Of a DNA stretch of 64,000 nucleotides, positions 1 to 8,329 are shown piece by piece. The translations under genes were made by a program, and so were the position numbers. Numbering within the stretch: the first letter of the stretch is position 1; every line of letters starts with the position of its first letter. The notes under the pieces are model-generated. The model saw only the letters and a list, made by a program, of their open reading frames with translations. It was not told where the DNA came from and ran no database searches. Origin of the DNA: Crassaminicella thermophila (GTDB lineage: Bacteria; Bacillota; Clostridia; Peptostreptococcales; Thermotaleaceae); the NCBI RefSeq assembly GCF_008152325.1, contig NZ_CP042243.1:2671026-2735025 (forward strand). Direction: 5' to 3'.

Positions 1-217
1 TCTTTATAAAACCATCTTCTTTAATAGTATTTCTCATATTTTTTAACATCATATTTACAAACATAGATTCAAACTGTCGACAAGCATCTAACAGTTTTTT
101 ATCATCCTTTGCTTTTTTTGCTTGCTCAAGTGCATTTTTAAAGCTATCTTCCTTTACTTTGCTTTTTTCGTATTGCCCTTTGTTTATAGGAGATAATGAA
201 ATTGGATTGATTTTCAT
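1..217 (-). CDS. flgJ: FlgJ-like rod-binding protein, N-terminal part (runs off the left edge)
   Basis: Seventy-two codons are visible from ATG at 217, 10 nt after the flgG stop, with an AAGG-type ribosome binding site inside that gap. The peptide ends in LLDACRQFESMFVNMML followed by KNMRNTIKEDGF, the signature of the FlgJ N-terminal rod-binding domain (a Q/KFE..FV..MLK.MR pattern). In this family the domain caps or scaffolds the growing flagellar rod; many Gram-positive versions lack the muramidase half. The rest lies outside the window, so muramidase presence cannot be judged. It is the third gene of a flgF-flgG-flgJ transcript. Confidence 0.8.
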   Translation of the reverse strand, partial: MKINPISLSPINKGQYEKSKVKEDSFKNALEQAKKAKDDKKLLDACRQFESMFVNMMLKNMRNTIKEDGFIK

Positions 218-227
218 ATTGAATCAT

Positions 228-1019
228 CTACCTTCTCAAATTATTTGCTTGTTCTAGCATTTGATCTGCTGTTTGAATAGATTTTGAGTTGATTTCATAA
301 GCTCTTTGAGCAGTAATCATCTTGACCATTTCTTCAACCACAGATACATTTGATGCCTCTAAAAAACCCTGTTTTATTGAACCTGCTTCCCCTTCATATG
401 CTTCAAAGGCTTCTCCAGAAGCTATAGTTTCTCTGTATAGGTTTTGTCCTATAGATTCTAATCCAGCAGGGTTTGCAAATCTTACTAAAGTCATCTGACC
501 AATTTCTTCACTTTCTTCTTCTCCTTCTCTTTTTACATTAATCACGCCATTTGGTGAAACAGTAATTTCCTTTACATTTTCTCCTAATTCTATATCTCCA
601 GCATCACATTGAACAAAGTATCCATCTGATGTAACTAGCCTTGCTTCATTATCCTCTACACTCAATTTAAAGCTTCCATCTTTAGTATAAAAAAGGTTAT
701 CATTCATATCACGTACAACAAAGAAGCCGTCTCCATCAATAGCAAAATCTAAATCATTATTAGTTTGTTCTGGGTTTCCTTTTGTAAATGAACGTAGTGT
801 TGCCATAGGCATAACCCCATGTCCTACTTCTAAATTTACTGGTCTTCCTTCACCTTCACTAATGCTTTTGTTGTTTAATTGTTCATATAAAAGGTCCTTA
901 AATTCAACTCTTTGCTTTTTATATGCTGTGGTATTTACATTTGCTAGGTTATTAGCTATTGTATCAACATTCAATTGCTGTGCTTTCATTCCAGATGCAG
1001 CAGTCCATAACGCTCTCAT
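228..1019 (-). CDS. flgG: Flagellar basal-body rod protein FlgG (FlhP-like)
   Basis: A 263-residue protein of normal FlgG length. The N-terminus MRALWTAASGMKAQQLNVD followed by NNLANVNTTAYKK is the conserved rod/hook motif, and the C-terminus carries the SNVSVVEEMVKMITAQRAYE motif; both end helices form the coiled-coil core of the distal rod. The middle holds the FlgG-specific DGDGFFVV segment. It is exported by the flagellar type III system, so no signal peptide is expected. It sits 18 nt downstream of the flgF-like gene and probably shares its transcript. Its position next to mbl and spoIIID matches flhP of B. subtilis. Confidence 0.93.
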   Translation of the reverse strand: MRALWTAASGMKAQQLNVDTIANNLANVNTTAYKKQRVEFKDLLYEQLNNKSISEGEGRPVNLEVGHGVMPMATLRSFTKGNPEQTNNDLDFAIDGDGFFVVRDMNDNLFYTKDGSFKLSVEDNEARLVTSDGYFVQCDAGDIELGENVKEITVSPNGVINVKREGEEESEEIGQMTLVRFANPAGLESIGQNLYRETIASGEAFEAYEGEAGSIKQGFLEASNVSVVEEMVKMITAQRAYEINSKSIQTADQMLEQANNLRR

Positions 1020-1037
1020 AATTTTTCCTCCTTTTTA

Positions 1038-2111
1038 TTAAACTTTTCCAACCTCATTTACTGCTTTTCCTAAAGTATCATCATAAGCCTTTATAACTCT
1101 TTGTCCCGATTCATAGTTTCTAAATATTGTCATCATTTTTACCATTTCTTTTATTGGATCTACATTAGCTTTTTCTAAAAAGCCTTGATGAATAGTTCCT
1201 GTAAATGGAGCCTCCTTTATTTGTGCTCCTTCTGCCATTTTGTAAAAATTACTTGCTTCTTTTCGCAAATCCCCTAAATTCTCTATATTAATAACTTTTA
1301 TTTTATCAATAAATTCACCATCTACAATGATTTCCCCTGCTTCTGAAACAGCAATCTCTGATCCTTCAATAACAATCGGACCATACTCTCCTATTACAGG
1401 ATATCCATCTAATGTAACAAGCTCATTATTGTTATTTAGCTGAAAACTTCCATCCCTCGTATAGCGAATTCCATCAGGTGTCTCGATTTGGAAAAATCCC
1501 TTTCCTTTTATCCCTAAATCCAGATCATTTTCAGTTTCAAATAACTGCCCTTGTTCATAGTTTACAACTATCTTATCTACCGTAACCCCTGAATTTAGAG
1601 TACCAATCACTCCTGGCGGTGTAGGCATAACTAAACTATCTACAACATTTCCATCTACGAGTACTTGTCCACGTTCATTGACCTCTAACTGCCCATCTCC
1701 TACATATATAGGCCCTTTGTTTCCTAATACTAAGTATCCTCCTTGTGTATCTTTATTTCCGTCAGCATCCCTATAATATGTGCTCAGGTATCCATCCTTG
1801 TTAATAGTAAAATTTAAGCTTTTCTGATAGCTTATACCGTTTATAGTTTTTGTACGAAAAAATCCACTTGTTGTATTTACTGTATATAGTCCATTATCCT
1901 CTTTTACTTCAACCCCTTTAAATACTTCATTATTCATAAAAGGATTTGAAGCATTAATCTTTTTTATCAGAATTTCCGGAAAAGATTCTGAAATAAGTAA
2001 ATCCTTTTTATATCCTACTGTATTGATGTTTGCAATGTTATTTGTAATAACCTCTAGCTTTCTGTTGTTTGTCTTCATACCAGATGTTGCTGTATAAAGC
2101 CCCCTGAGCAT
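1038..2111 (-). CDS. flgF: Flagellar hook-basal body protein, FlgF/FlhO-like
   Basis: A 357-residue rod/hook family protein with N-terminal MLRGLYTATSGMKTNNRKLE and NNIANINTVGYKK, a central GKGFFQIETPDGIRYTRDG segment and a C-terminal NVDPIKEMVKMM motif. It is about 90 residues longer than FlgG because of an insertion around residues 50-180. The start is ATG at 2111, 9 nt from AAAGGAG; the in-frame TTG at 2120 abuts that site and is unlikely. First gene of the flagellar operon, behind a SigD-type promoter and separated from mbl by a terminator. Synteny suggests FlhO, the proximal rod partner of FlhP. Confidence 0.85.
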   Translation of the reverse strand: MLRGLYTATSGMKTNNRKLEVITNNIANINTVGYKKDLLISESFPEILIKKINASNPFMNNEVFKGVEVKEDNGLYTVNTTSGFFRTKTINGISYQKSLNFTINKDGYLSTYYRDADGNKDTQGGYLVLGNKGPIYVGDGQLEVNERGQVLVDGNVVDSLVMPTPPGVIGTLNSGVTVDKIVVNYEQGQLFETENDLDLGIKGKGFFQIETPDGIRYTRDGSFQLNNNNELVTLDGYPVIGEYGPIVIEGSEIAVSEAGEIIVDGEFIDKIKVINIENLGDLRKEASNFYKMAEGAQIKEAPFTGTIHQGFLEKANVDPIKEMVKMMTIFRNYESGQRVIKAYDDTLGKAVNEVGKV

Positions 2112-2147
2112 ATATTTCAACTCCTTTTATACATAATACTACACTTT

Positions 2148-2175
2148 ATATCGGCATTTTTACTAAAAAACTTTA
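2148..2175 (-). promoter_or_regulatory. SigD (FliA-type) flagellar promoter
   Basis: Read on the minus strand: TAAAGTTT at 2168-2175, a 12-nt spacer, then GCCGATAT at 2148-2155. The sigma-28 consensus is TAAAGTTT-N11-GCCGATAA, so there is one mismatch and one extra spacer base. Predicted start near 2141, about 30 nt before the flgF-like ATG. It fits SigD control of the rod genes. Confidence 0.75.
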
Positions 2176-2187
2176 TAACAAATTAAT

Positions 2188-2222
2188 AAAAATCTACCTT
2201 TACTCCTCATAAAGGTAGACTT
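2188..2222 (-). terminator. Rho-independent terminator of mbl
   Basis: Minus-strand stem of 10 bp (TCTACCTTTA / TAAAGGTAGA, 2193-2202 with 2210-2219) followed by a T5 tract. It lies right after the mbl stop and insulates it from the flagellar promoter. Confidence 0.75.
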
Positions 2223-2228
2223 CTAAAC

Positions 2229-3260
2229 TTACCTAGATGCTCTAAAATTTCTACTACTCATCATACTCTTTTCTAAAATATGAATAGACTCTAGTGATTT
2301 TCCTGTCCCTTTCGCAACACATTCAATAGGATCCTCCGCAACATAAGTAGCTATCCCCGTTCTTTCTTCAATAAGCTTATTTAAACCATTTAGCAACGCC
2401 CCGCCGCCTGTCATAACAATTCCTCTATCACTTATATCCGCAGCAAGCTCTGGAGGTGTTCTTTCTAGTACGGCATGTACAGCTTCTGCAATTGACATAA
2501 CTGGTTCTTCTAAAGCCTCTAGCATTTCTTCAGATGTGACCTTTATTGTTCTTGGAAGTCCAGATACCAAATCCCTTCCTCTACATTCCATAGTCACGTT
2601 TTTAAATTTAGGATAAGCTGTTCCTATATTAATTTTTAAACTCTCCGCAGTTCTCTCCCCAATTAAAAGATTATGTTTTTTGCGCATATATCTAACAATA
2701 GACTGGTCAAATCTATCTCCTGCACATTTTATTGATCTGCTTACTACTACACCACCTAGAGAAATTACAGCAATATCTGCTGTCCCTCCTCCAATATCTA
2801 CAACCATATTCCCATCAGGCTTTGATATATCAAGGCCGGCACCAATCGCTGCAGCAATAGGCTCTTCTATAAGATAAGTAGTACCTCCACCTGCTTCCCT
2901 TGTAGCCTCAATTGCAGCTCTTTTTTCAACTTCCGTTACTCCGCTTGGCACACAAACAATTATCTTAGGCTTAAAAAATCTACTTTTTCCACAAGTTTTC
3001 TTTATAAAATAGCGAAGCATTCTTTCTGTCACTTCATAATCTGATATAACCCCATCTTTCAAAGGTCTTATAGCGACAATATTGCCAGGAGTTCTCCCTA
3101 GCATTCTTCTTGCTTCCTCTCCTACTGCTAAAAGCTTATTGGTATTTTTATCAATCGCTACTACAGATGGTTCTTTTAAAACTATCCCCTTCCCTTTTAT
3201 AAACACCAAAACACTAGCCGTACCTAAATCAATACCTACTTCCATTCCTAATCCAAACAT
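2229..3260 (-). CDS. mbl: MreB-family cell-shape actin (Mbl)
   Basis: A 343-residue bacterial actin starting MFGLGMEVGIDLGTASVLV. It has the phosphate-1 loop (GIDLGTAS), the phosphate-2 loop (VVDIGGGTADIAVIS), the LIEEPIAAAIGAG segment and the adenosine motif (GIVMTGGGALLNGL). MreB/Mbl filaments lie under the membrane and guide cylindrical wall synthesis. The start is ATG at 3260 with AAAGGGG upstream; an in-frame 22-residue extension has no supporting site. The gene order spoIIID-mbl-flgF-flgG matches B. subtilis spoIIID-mbl-flhO-flhP, which favours Mbl over MreB. Confidence 0.92.
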   Translation of the reverse strand: MFGLGMEVGIDLGTASVLVFIKGKGIVLKEPSVVAIDKNTNKLLAVGEEARRMLGRTPGNIVAIRPLKDGVISDYEVTERMLRYFIKKTCGKSRFFKPKIIVCVPSGVTEVEKRAAIEATREAGGGTTYLIEEPIAAAIGAGLDISKPDGNMVVDIGGGTADIAVISLGGVVVSRSIKCAGDRFDQSIVRYMRKKHNLLIGERTAESLKINIGTAYPKFKNVTMECRGRDLVSGLPRTIKVTSEEMLEALEEPVMSIAEAVHAVLERTPPELAADISDRGIVMTGGGALLNGLNKLIEERTGIATYVAEDPIECVAKGTGKSLESIHILEKSMMSSRNFRASR

Positions 3261-3329
3261 TTCGATCCCCTTTCTCTTAAAGGTTAAGTTTTCTTTTATG
3301 TTATCTATTTTATATAAAATAAACATTTT

Positions 3330-3590
3330 CAGGCTATAGACAAAATAGAATTTTATGAATGAAAAATAAAAGCGAATAATTACAATGTTTTAGTAAAGAA
3401 AACTTGATGAAGAATTTCGGAAAAATCCGTAGGCTTAGCACGGATGCTAAGCCAGCATCCTACAAGACAGGACGTCTTGATTAGGTGCGTTAGGATTTTT
3501 TGAAATTATGAATCTTAGTTTTCTCTAAAGCTTTGTTTATGAGCGTTATTTTTCAATTCATTGATAAATATAACTTTGTCAACAAGCTCA
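3330..3590. repeat. Palindromic dispersed repeat, family A, copy 1
   Basis: About 261 bp, nearly identical to 39145-39406. The two halves form a long imperfect inverted repeat (outer arms near GACAAA...AATGAAAAATAAAAGCG against the reverse complement of the right end). The centre holds two perfect smaller hairpins: GGCTTAGCA/TGCTAAGCC at 3432-3453 and CAAGAC/GTCTTG at 3463-3479. No protein is encoded. It fills the gap between mbl and spoIIID. It could be a MITE-like element or a structured RNA. Confidence 0.85.
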
Positions 3591-3708
3591 TTTTGTTTTA
3601 TTTACTATAAATATGTCGCATCCAAATTTACTATATTCTATATAGATTTTATAATTCCTTTTTAATTTTAAAGATTTTGACAGTATCTTTTTAGAGTAGT
3701 TATTTTCT

Positions 3709-3738
3709 GTTCTATTGATAACATCCCCTGCATAGTAT
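3709..3738 (+). promoter_or_regulatory. Candidate SigE promoter of spoIIID
   Basis: GTTCTATT at 3709-3716, an exact 14-nt spacer, then CATAGTAT at 3731-3738. The mother-cell SigE consensus is roughly GTCATATT-N14-CATACAAT, giving 6/8 matches in each box. Predicted start about 3746, with a 28-nt leader. spoIIID is a known SigE target in B. subtilis. Confidence 0.55.
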
Positions 3739-3773
3739 TTATCAAGGAGTTGATTCAAAGGGGGGTTAAGCAA

Positions 3774-4028
3774 GTGAAAGACTATATAGAAGAAAGAGCC
3801 ATAGAAATAGCTGAATATATTATAAATGAAAAAGCTACCGTCCGCCAAACTGCAAAGGTTTTTGGTGTAAGCAAAAGCACAGTACACAAGGATGTAACTG
3901 AACGACTTCCTAAGATAAACCCTCTAATAGCTAACCAAGTAAAGAAAATACTTGACAGAAATAAAGCTGAGAGACATATAAGAGGTGGCAGAGCAACAAA
4001 GATGAAATATAGAGGTATTCACGAATAG
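3774..4028 (+). CDS. spoIIID: Sporulation transcription factor SpoIIID
   Basis: An 84-residue protein, VKDYIEERAIEIAEYII at the N-terminus, with a helix-turn-helix TVRQTAKVFGVSKSTVHKD and the basic tail RHIRGGRATKMKYRG. It closely follows B. subtilis SpoIIID, a small DNA-binding regulator of mother-cell genes. The GTG at 3774 is the start, 8 nt from AAAGGGGGG; the longer TTG frame places that site inside the coding region. It is the only plus-strand gene in the first 51 kb. Confidence 0.95.
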   Translation: MKDYIEERAIEIAEYIINEKATVRQTAKVFGVSKSTVHKDVTERLPKINPLIANQVKKILDRNKAERHIRGGRATKMKYRGIHE

Positions 4029-4031
4029 ATA

Positions 4032-4055
4032 AAAACAGGGGAGCTCCCCTGTTTT
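4032..4055. terminator. Bidirectional terminator between spoIIID and spoIIQ
   Basis: A perfect 24-nt palindrome with 12-nt arms (AAAACAGGGGAG and its complement). The flanking A and T runs can serve both strands, ending the convergent spoIIID and spoIIQ transcripts. Confidence 0.85.
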
Positions 4056-4070
4056 ATGCTGTTTAACTTA

Positions 4071-4862
4071 TTATTTCATATGTAAATAATTGTTTGGATT
4101 TACGTTTTTTCCATCTACTAGTACTTCAAAATGCAAATGTGGTTCCTCAAGTATTTCAAACAAAGCAGTCTTTCCTACACCGCTAATAATTTGTCCTTTT
4201 TCTACTCGGTCTCCTACCTTTACCATACTGTCTGTACTAAGATTTGCATATTTTGTTATCATGCCTTCATCATGAAGCAAAGAAATAGTAATCCCTAGTT
4301 TAGAATCTCTAGTTACTTCTATAACTTCTCCTCCTAGAGCTGCAACAACAGGAGTATTTTCTTTTGCAATAATATCAATTCCATAGTGTGTCGTGTATTG
4401 ATCTAGTGTTTTTGAGTATGTAAGGGTATCCACTGCATAGTCCATCCCTCTTTTTCCTACTACAGGAACCTTCATTTCTTCTTTTGTGCTTTTTTGTTGA
4501 GTTTTTATTTTTTCTACCTTATCCTTATGTTTTGATTCTAATATTTCTTCTTTTTTCTTTTTATCTTGTTCTGCTACAGATATAGATGTAACTGTTTCAT
4601 CTTCCTCGATATCTTCAACCACAATAGTAGGCTTTTTTGGATTGTACTCTGTCATATCCAAATCATCAGCCATATCATTCTTATCTTCTAATGATGGGGG
4701 AGATATATCTTCCGTAGCAAGTTTGTCTATGTTTATTTTGCTAACCCATACGGCTGTTGTAGCAACAATGCATATACAAAGAAACAAGATGATATAAAAA
4801 CCTTCCTTATCTAGTATTTTATAAATGCCGTTCTCTTTTGAAAACCATTTTTTCAAACCCAT
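4071..4862 (-). CDS. spoIIQ: SpoIIQ, LytM/M23-family forespore engulfment protein
   Basis: A 263-residue protein with one N-terminal membrane span (about residues 21-44), a charged linker and a C-terminal M23 (LytM) domain. It keeps the complete zinc motif HYGID and HLHFE; clostridial SpoIIQ usually retains this, whereas B. subtilis SpoIIQ is degenerate. SpoIIQ sits in the forespore membrane and pairs with SpoIIIAH across the engulfing membranes. The start is ATG at 4862 behind GGAGGTGA; an upstream in-frame ATG overlaps that site. Downstream of spoIID is convergent in function: the next minus-strand gene in transcription is not coupled, as spoIID lies upstream. Confidence 0.88.
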   Translation of the reverse strand: MGLKKWFSKENGIYKILDKEGFYIILFLCICIVATTAVWVSKINIDKLATEDISPPSLEDKNDMADDLDMTEYNPKKPTIVVEDIEEDETVTSISVAEQDKKKKEEILESKHKDKVEKIKTQQKSTKEEMKVPVVGKRGMDYAVDTLTYSKTLDQYTTHYGIDIIAKENTPVVAALGGEVIEVTRDSKLGITISLLHDEGMITKYANLSTDSMVKVGDRVEKGQIISGVGKTALFEILEEPHLHFEVLVDGKNVNPNNYLHMK

Positions 4863-4881
4863 ATAACTCACCTCCATCTAG

Positions 4882-4910
4882 TATTCTTGACACTTTGATG
4901 GATTTCATAC
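4882..4910 (-). promoter_or_regulatory. Candidate SigF promoter of spoIIQ
   Basis: Minus strand: GTATG (4906-4910), 14-nt spacer, GTCAAGAATA (4882-4891). The SigF pattern is GYATA-N15-GGNNANANTR, so one mismatch in each box and a slightly short spacer. The placement fits forespore expression of spoIIQ. Confidence 0.4.
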
Positions 4911-4928
4911 ATGGGTATGAAACATTTT

Positions 4929-5912
4929 TTACTTCATCTTACTAATCTCTACTCCTACATAATAATGCTTTAATATTTCATCAAAGGTATATCCTTTTTT
5001 TGCCATTCCATTGGCACCCCACTGGCTCATCCCTACCCCATGACCATAACCATTTGTAGTAAATCTCATTTTTTCTCCATAAATAGCTACTTTAAAATTC
5101 GCTGATCTTAATCCTAACAACTCTCTTATTTCTCTTCCTGTTAATATTTTATTCCCAACTTGCATTTTTAAAATTCTTCCACCATCACTTCTTTCTAATA
5201 TCTTTAATGAAGATTTAATATTTGAAGCATTGATATTGCAATCAGGATATTTCTTTTTTATTTTTGATACAAAAGTTGCAATAGAAATATCCTGTTGATC
5301 TGTCAAGTGAGGGGCTTCCTGTTCATAAGGACTTTCTACACTTCTAAGGTATGGAACCCATGCAGCAAAAACATCTTCTGAATTTTCTGTTCTGCCACCG
5401 CTTGTAGAATGAAACAATGGTTGGTCTACAGGCTTATTATCATAAGTCATAATCAATCCTTTTGTTTCTTCTACTGCTTTCTCTATTTTAGGCCAATAAT
5501 TTTTCATCCAGTTTTTTGATTTTAATTCTCTTAAACGTTCCTTTGACAACCAAACTTGACAATGAACCGAATCACATAACTCTGCTCCTGGATGACTTGG
5601 ATGTCCATTTTTTCCGTATGCACGCATTCTAGATACAGCGTAACTCCTCGCTGCAACTGCTTGTGCTTTTAAAGCTTCCATCTCAAAAGCTGCTGGCATT
5701 TCTCCTGCCACTACCCCTTTTATGTATTCCTCTAAATCCAATGTTTTTATTTCCCCTGTTTCATGCATATATACATGAACAACCTTATTGCTTTCTACAA
5801 TTTGCTGTTTCTCTATTTTTGGTTCAATAACACTGCATCTTTGGATCAATAAAACAGGAATCAAAATAGTAGTAATAAATACACTAAAAATTAAAACAAA
5901 AACATTTTTCAT
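4929..5912 (-). CDS. spoIID: Stage II sporulation protein D (lytic transglycosylase)
   Basis: A 327-residue protein with an N-terminal membrane anchor (residues 4-24). Family motifs: GEMPAAFEMEALKAQAVAAR, containing the proposed catalytic Glu, STSGGRTENSEDVF, and the C-terminal NGYGHGVGMSQWGANGMA. SpoIID cuts glycan strands during septal thinning and engulfment, together with SpoIIM and SpoIIP. It is preceded by a strong SigE-type promoter and a good AAAGGGGG site. It lies between murA and spoIIQ, as in B. subtilis. Confidence 0.95.
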   Translation of the reverse strand: MKNVFVLIFSVFITTILIPVLLIQRCSVIEPKIEKQQIVESNKVVHVYMHETGEIKTLDLEEYIKGVVAGEMPAAFEMEALKAQAVAARSYAVSRMRAYGKNGHPSHPGAELCDSVHCQVWLSKERLRELKSKNWMKNYWPKIEKAVEETKGLIMTYDNKPVDQPLFHSTSGGRTENSEDVFAAWVPYLRSVESPYEQEAPHLTDQQDISIATFVSKIKKKYPDCNINASNIKSSLKILERSDGGRILKMQVGNKILTGREIRELLGLRSANFKVAIYGEKMRFTTNGYGHGVGMSQWGANGMAKKGYTFDEILKHYYVGVEISKMK

Positions 5913-5957
5913 CCGTTTTCCCCCTTTGCGTCTTTCGTATATTACTCTAACTTGTAC

Positions 5958-5987
5958 ATTTTATGAGACGCAAAAAGGAAATATGAC
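5958..5987 (-). promoter_or_regulatory. SigE promoter of spoIID
   Basis: Minus strand: GTCATATT (5980-5987), 14-nt spacer, CATAAAAT (5958-5965). The first box matches the SigE consensus perfectly and the second in 7 of 8 positions. Predicted start near 5951, giving a leader of about 38 nt. Confidence 0.75.
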
Positions 5988-5990
5988 TGA

Positions 5991-6022
5991 AAAAAAATGT
6001 GTCGATAACCGACACATTTTTA
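5991..6022 (-). terminator. Terminator of murA
   Basis: Ten-bp stem AAATGTGTCG/CGACACATTT around a 5-nt loop, followed on the minus strand by a T7 tract. It ends the ywmB-murA transcript before the spoIID promoter. Confidence 0.85.
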
Positions 6023-6052
6023 TAGCTTATTAAATTTATAAAAGCGGTAAAC

Positions 6053-7309
6053 TTATGTTTCTCTTCTAATCTTAGCACCTAAGCTACGAAGCTTATTTTC
6101 AATATCTACATATCCTCTATCTATATGGTATATATCTCCTATTTCTGTTTCTCCTTCTGCTACCATCCCTGCAAGTATCAAGGCTGCACCCGCTCTTAAA
6201 TCAGTTGCTCTTACTTGGGTTCCTTGTAATTTTTCTATCCCTTGTATTATAGCACTTCTTCCTTCTATTTTAATATTTGCACCCATTCTTTTTAATTCAG
6301 CTACATGCATAAAGCGATTTTCAAAAACCGTTTCAATAACAACACTTGTACCCTTTGCTACACTCAAAAGAGTCATAAATTGGGCCTGCATATCTGTAGG
6401 AAACCCAGGGTAAGGCAAAGTTTTAATGTCTGTAGCATTTATTCCATTCTTTGCTCGTACCTGTATACAATCACCATTTTCTATGACCTCTACGCCACAT
6501 TCTCTTAATTTTGCAATTGTAGGCTTTAGATGATCTGATAATGCATTTTCAACAGTTACATCTCCACCGCTTAAGGCTGCTGCAACCATAAAAGTTCCAG
6601 CTTCAATACGATCAGGTATCACTGTATGCTTTGTCCCACCTAATGCTTCTACACCTTCAATCTTTATTGTATCTGTTCCTGCTCCTTTAATTTTCGCACC
6701 TAAGCTATTTAGAAAATTTGCCAAATCTACAATTTCCGGTTCTTCTGCTACATTTTCTATAATCGTTATACCTTCTGCCATCGTAGCAGCCATCATAATA
6801 TTTTCTGTAGCTCCTACGCTTGGAAAATCCAAATAAATCTTATTTCCAATAAGCCTATCTGCAGATGCTTCTACATATCCATGTCCTACATCAATCTTAG
6901 CTCCTAAAGCATGAAACCCTTTTAAATGCAGGTCAATGGGTCTTGTCCCTATAGCACAGCCTCCAGGTAGAGAAATTCTTGCTTTTCCCTTTCTCGCAAG
7001 AAGCGGACCCATTACTAAAAATGATGCACGCATCTTTCTAACCAGTTCGTAAGGTGCTTCATAATTATCAATATAGGATGCATTAATTTGAATACATCCA
7101 TTTTCTACATCTCTTTTAATATTTGCACCTAAAGATGCCAAAACTTCACTAATCACCTCTACATCTTTAAGTACAGGAATGTCTTCTAAAACACAATTTT
7201 CTTGACACAATAAGGATGCAGCAAGAATTGGTAATACCGAATTTTTTGCTCCACTTACCCTCACAGTACCCTTTAGGGGAGGGCTTTTTTCTACGATGAT
7301 TTTTTCCAA
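6053..7309 (-). CDS. murA: UDP-N-acetylglucosamine 1-carboxyvinyltransferase
   Basis: A 418-residue EPSP-synthase-fold enzyme for the first committed step of peptidoglycan synthesis: enolpyruvyl transfer from phosphoenolpyruvate to UDP-GlcNAc in the cytoplasm. It has [14 protein letters not shown] near the N-terminus and the catalytic loop GGCAIGTRP with Cys118, the fosfomycin target. The C-terminal [12 protein letters not shown] motif is present. The start is TTG at 7309, 7 nt from AAAGGAGG; the longer frame lacks a site. It sits between ywmB and spoIID, as murAA does in B. subtilis. Confidence 0.95.
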   Translation of the reverse strand: MEKIIVEKSPPLKGTVRVSGAKNSVLPILAASLLCQENCVLEDIPVLKDVEVISEVLASLGANIKRDVENGCIQINASYIDNYEAPYELVRKMRASFLVMGPLLARKGKARISLPGGCAIGTRPIDLHLKGFHALGAKIDVGHGYVEASADRLIGNKIYLDFPSVGATENIMMAATMAEGITIIENVAEEPEIVDLANFLNSLGAKIKGAGTDTIKIEGVEALGGTKHTVIPDRIEAGTFMVAAALSGGDVTVENALSDHLKPTIAKLRECGVEVIENGDCIQVRAKNGINATDIKTLPYPGFPTDMQAQFMTLLSVAKGTSVVIETVFENRFMHVAELKRMGANIKIEGRSAIIQGIEKLQGTQVRATDLRAGAALILAGMVAEGETEIGDIYHIDRGYVDIENKLRSLGAKIRRET

Positions 7310-7404
7310 ATATCTGCCTCCTTTAAACTTAGTATTCAATAAAACAAACTTCAATTATATTTCTACATTTTTGAAAAATTCCCTTTAGGAAATTTTTGTA
7401 AATA

Positions 7405-8145
7405 TCAATATCCTATTGTAATCAGCGGTGTTGCAATCCATAAATATGTTTTCTTTTCATAGGAATTATATCTTAAAGCTATATTTATGTTTACTTTATG
7501 ACCATCATAAGAAATATAATCCTTTATTTTTTTGCTAAATCCAACGATACTGATTATATTTTCTTCTCGAAATCCTTCTATTTCTTCAGCTTGCAAAGAT
7601 TCCATTATTTTTTTTGCAACCTTTTCTTTTTCTGCATCCTCCAATTCCCCTGCATAGCTTCCTGTAATACAAGATGTTATTATTACTTTTCCATAGCTGC
7701 CTAAAGCTTCTTTGATCTTTTCTGATAAAACATTCAAATCTATAAGTTTATTTTCTACAACATCTATCACTAAATTCGTTTCCTTTATATCTTCATATTC
7801 TGTTCCTTGAACAATAATCCGAATAGTTCCTCCTTCTTCACTTTTACCTTCTATATATATTTGGGTATCTCCTTCTGCTGATGTATCTTTTAAGGTTTCA
7901 TCTTTTATTTGCATTTTTTTTGCTATTTCTAAACCTATTTTTTTCCCTTCTGAAGGTGTTTTCAATACATTGTTCATATTTACATATGCATTCATATTAA
8001 CTTCTTCTACAGTAGCTTCACTATTTTTAAAAGCCTTTAGCATTCCTTCTTCTTTTGTCATTGCACTAGTATTAAAAAATTGTAGACATAATATGCTTAT
8101 AAATAATAATAAATGAAGACTTATTTTTTTAAATTGAGCAAACAT
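7405..8145 (-). CDS. ywmB: YwmB-family secreted protein (TATA-box-binding-like fold)
   Basis: A 246-residue protein with a signal peptide (hydrophobic residues about 9-28, ending TSA). The body matches the YwmB (DUF1779) family in length and in position directly upstream of murA, the same context as in B. subtilis. The family has a TBP-like fold and no established function; a cell-envelope role is inferred from secretion and context. RBS is GGGAGAGGG. A long structured element precedes it. Confidence 0.75.
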   Translation of the reverse strand: MFAQFKKISLHLLLFISILCLQFFNTSAMTKEEGMLKAFKNSEATVEEVNMNAYVNMNNVLKTPSEGKKIGLEIAKKMQIKDETLKDTSAEGDTQIYIEGKSEEGGTIRIIVQGTEYEDIKETNLVIDVVENKLIDLNVLSEKIKEALGSYGKVIITSCITGSYAGELEDAEKEKVAKKIMESLQAEEIEGFREENIISIVGFSKKIKDYISYDGHKVNINIALRYNSYEKKTYLWIATPLITIGY

Positions 8146-8170
8146 TTTTCCCTCTCCCTTGCATACAAAT

Positions 8171-8250
8171 AAAAAAGGGAAGAGAATAAATATTCAAATA
8201 TGTTAAAGGGGGACGAAAACATATTTTTCTACCCATTCTCTTCCCTTGTT
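8171..8250 (-). terminator. Large hairpin upstream of ywmB (terminator or leader element)
   Basis: Outer stem GGGAAGAGAAT (8177-8187) with ATTCTCTTCCC (8235-8245), 11 perfect bp. It encloses a second stem (AAATATGTT with AACATATTT) whose apical loop holds TCGTCCCCCTTTA on the minus strand. A T6 tract follows on that strand. It most simply ends the YueI-family transcript, but it is unusually elaborate and sits just upstream of the ywmB start, so a regulatory leader is possible. Confidence 0.6.
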
Positions 8251-8329
8251 ATTAAAAGTATTGACAGAGAGAAAATTGAATATACATTTAAAACAAAAAT
8301 TTTTTAATAAATTTTTAACAAAGTTTATA

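Noticed and set aside
3588-3887. Minus-strand open frame of 99 codons overlapping the start of spoIIID
   Set aside because: Overlaps a well-supported gene and its promoter on the other strand; no family resemblance.
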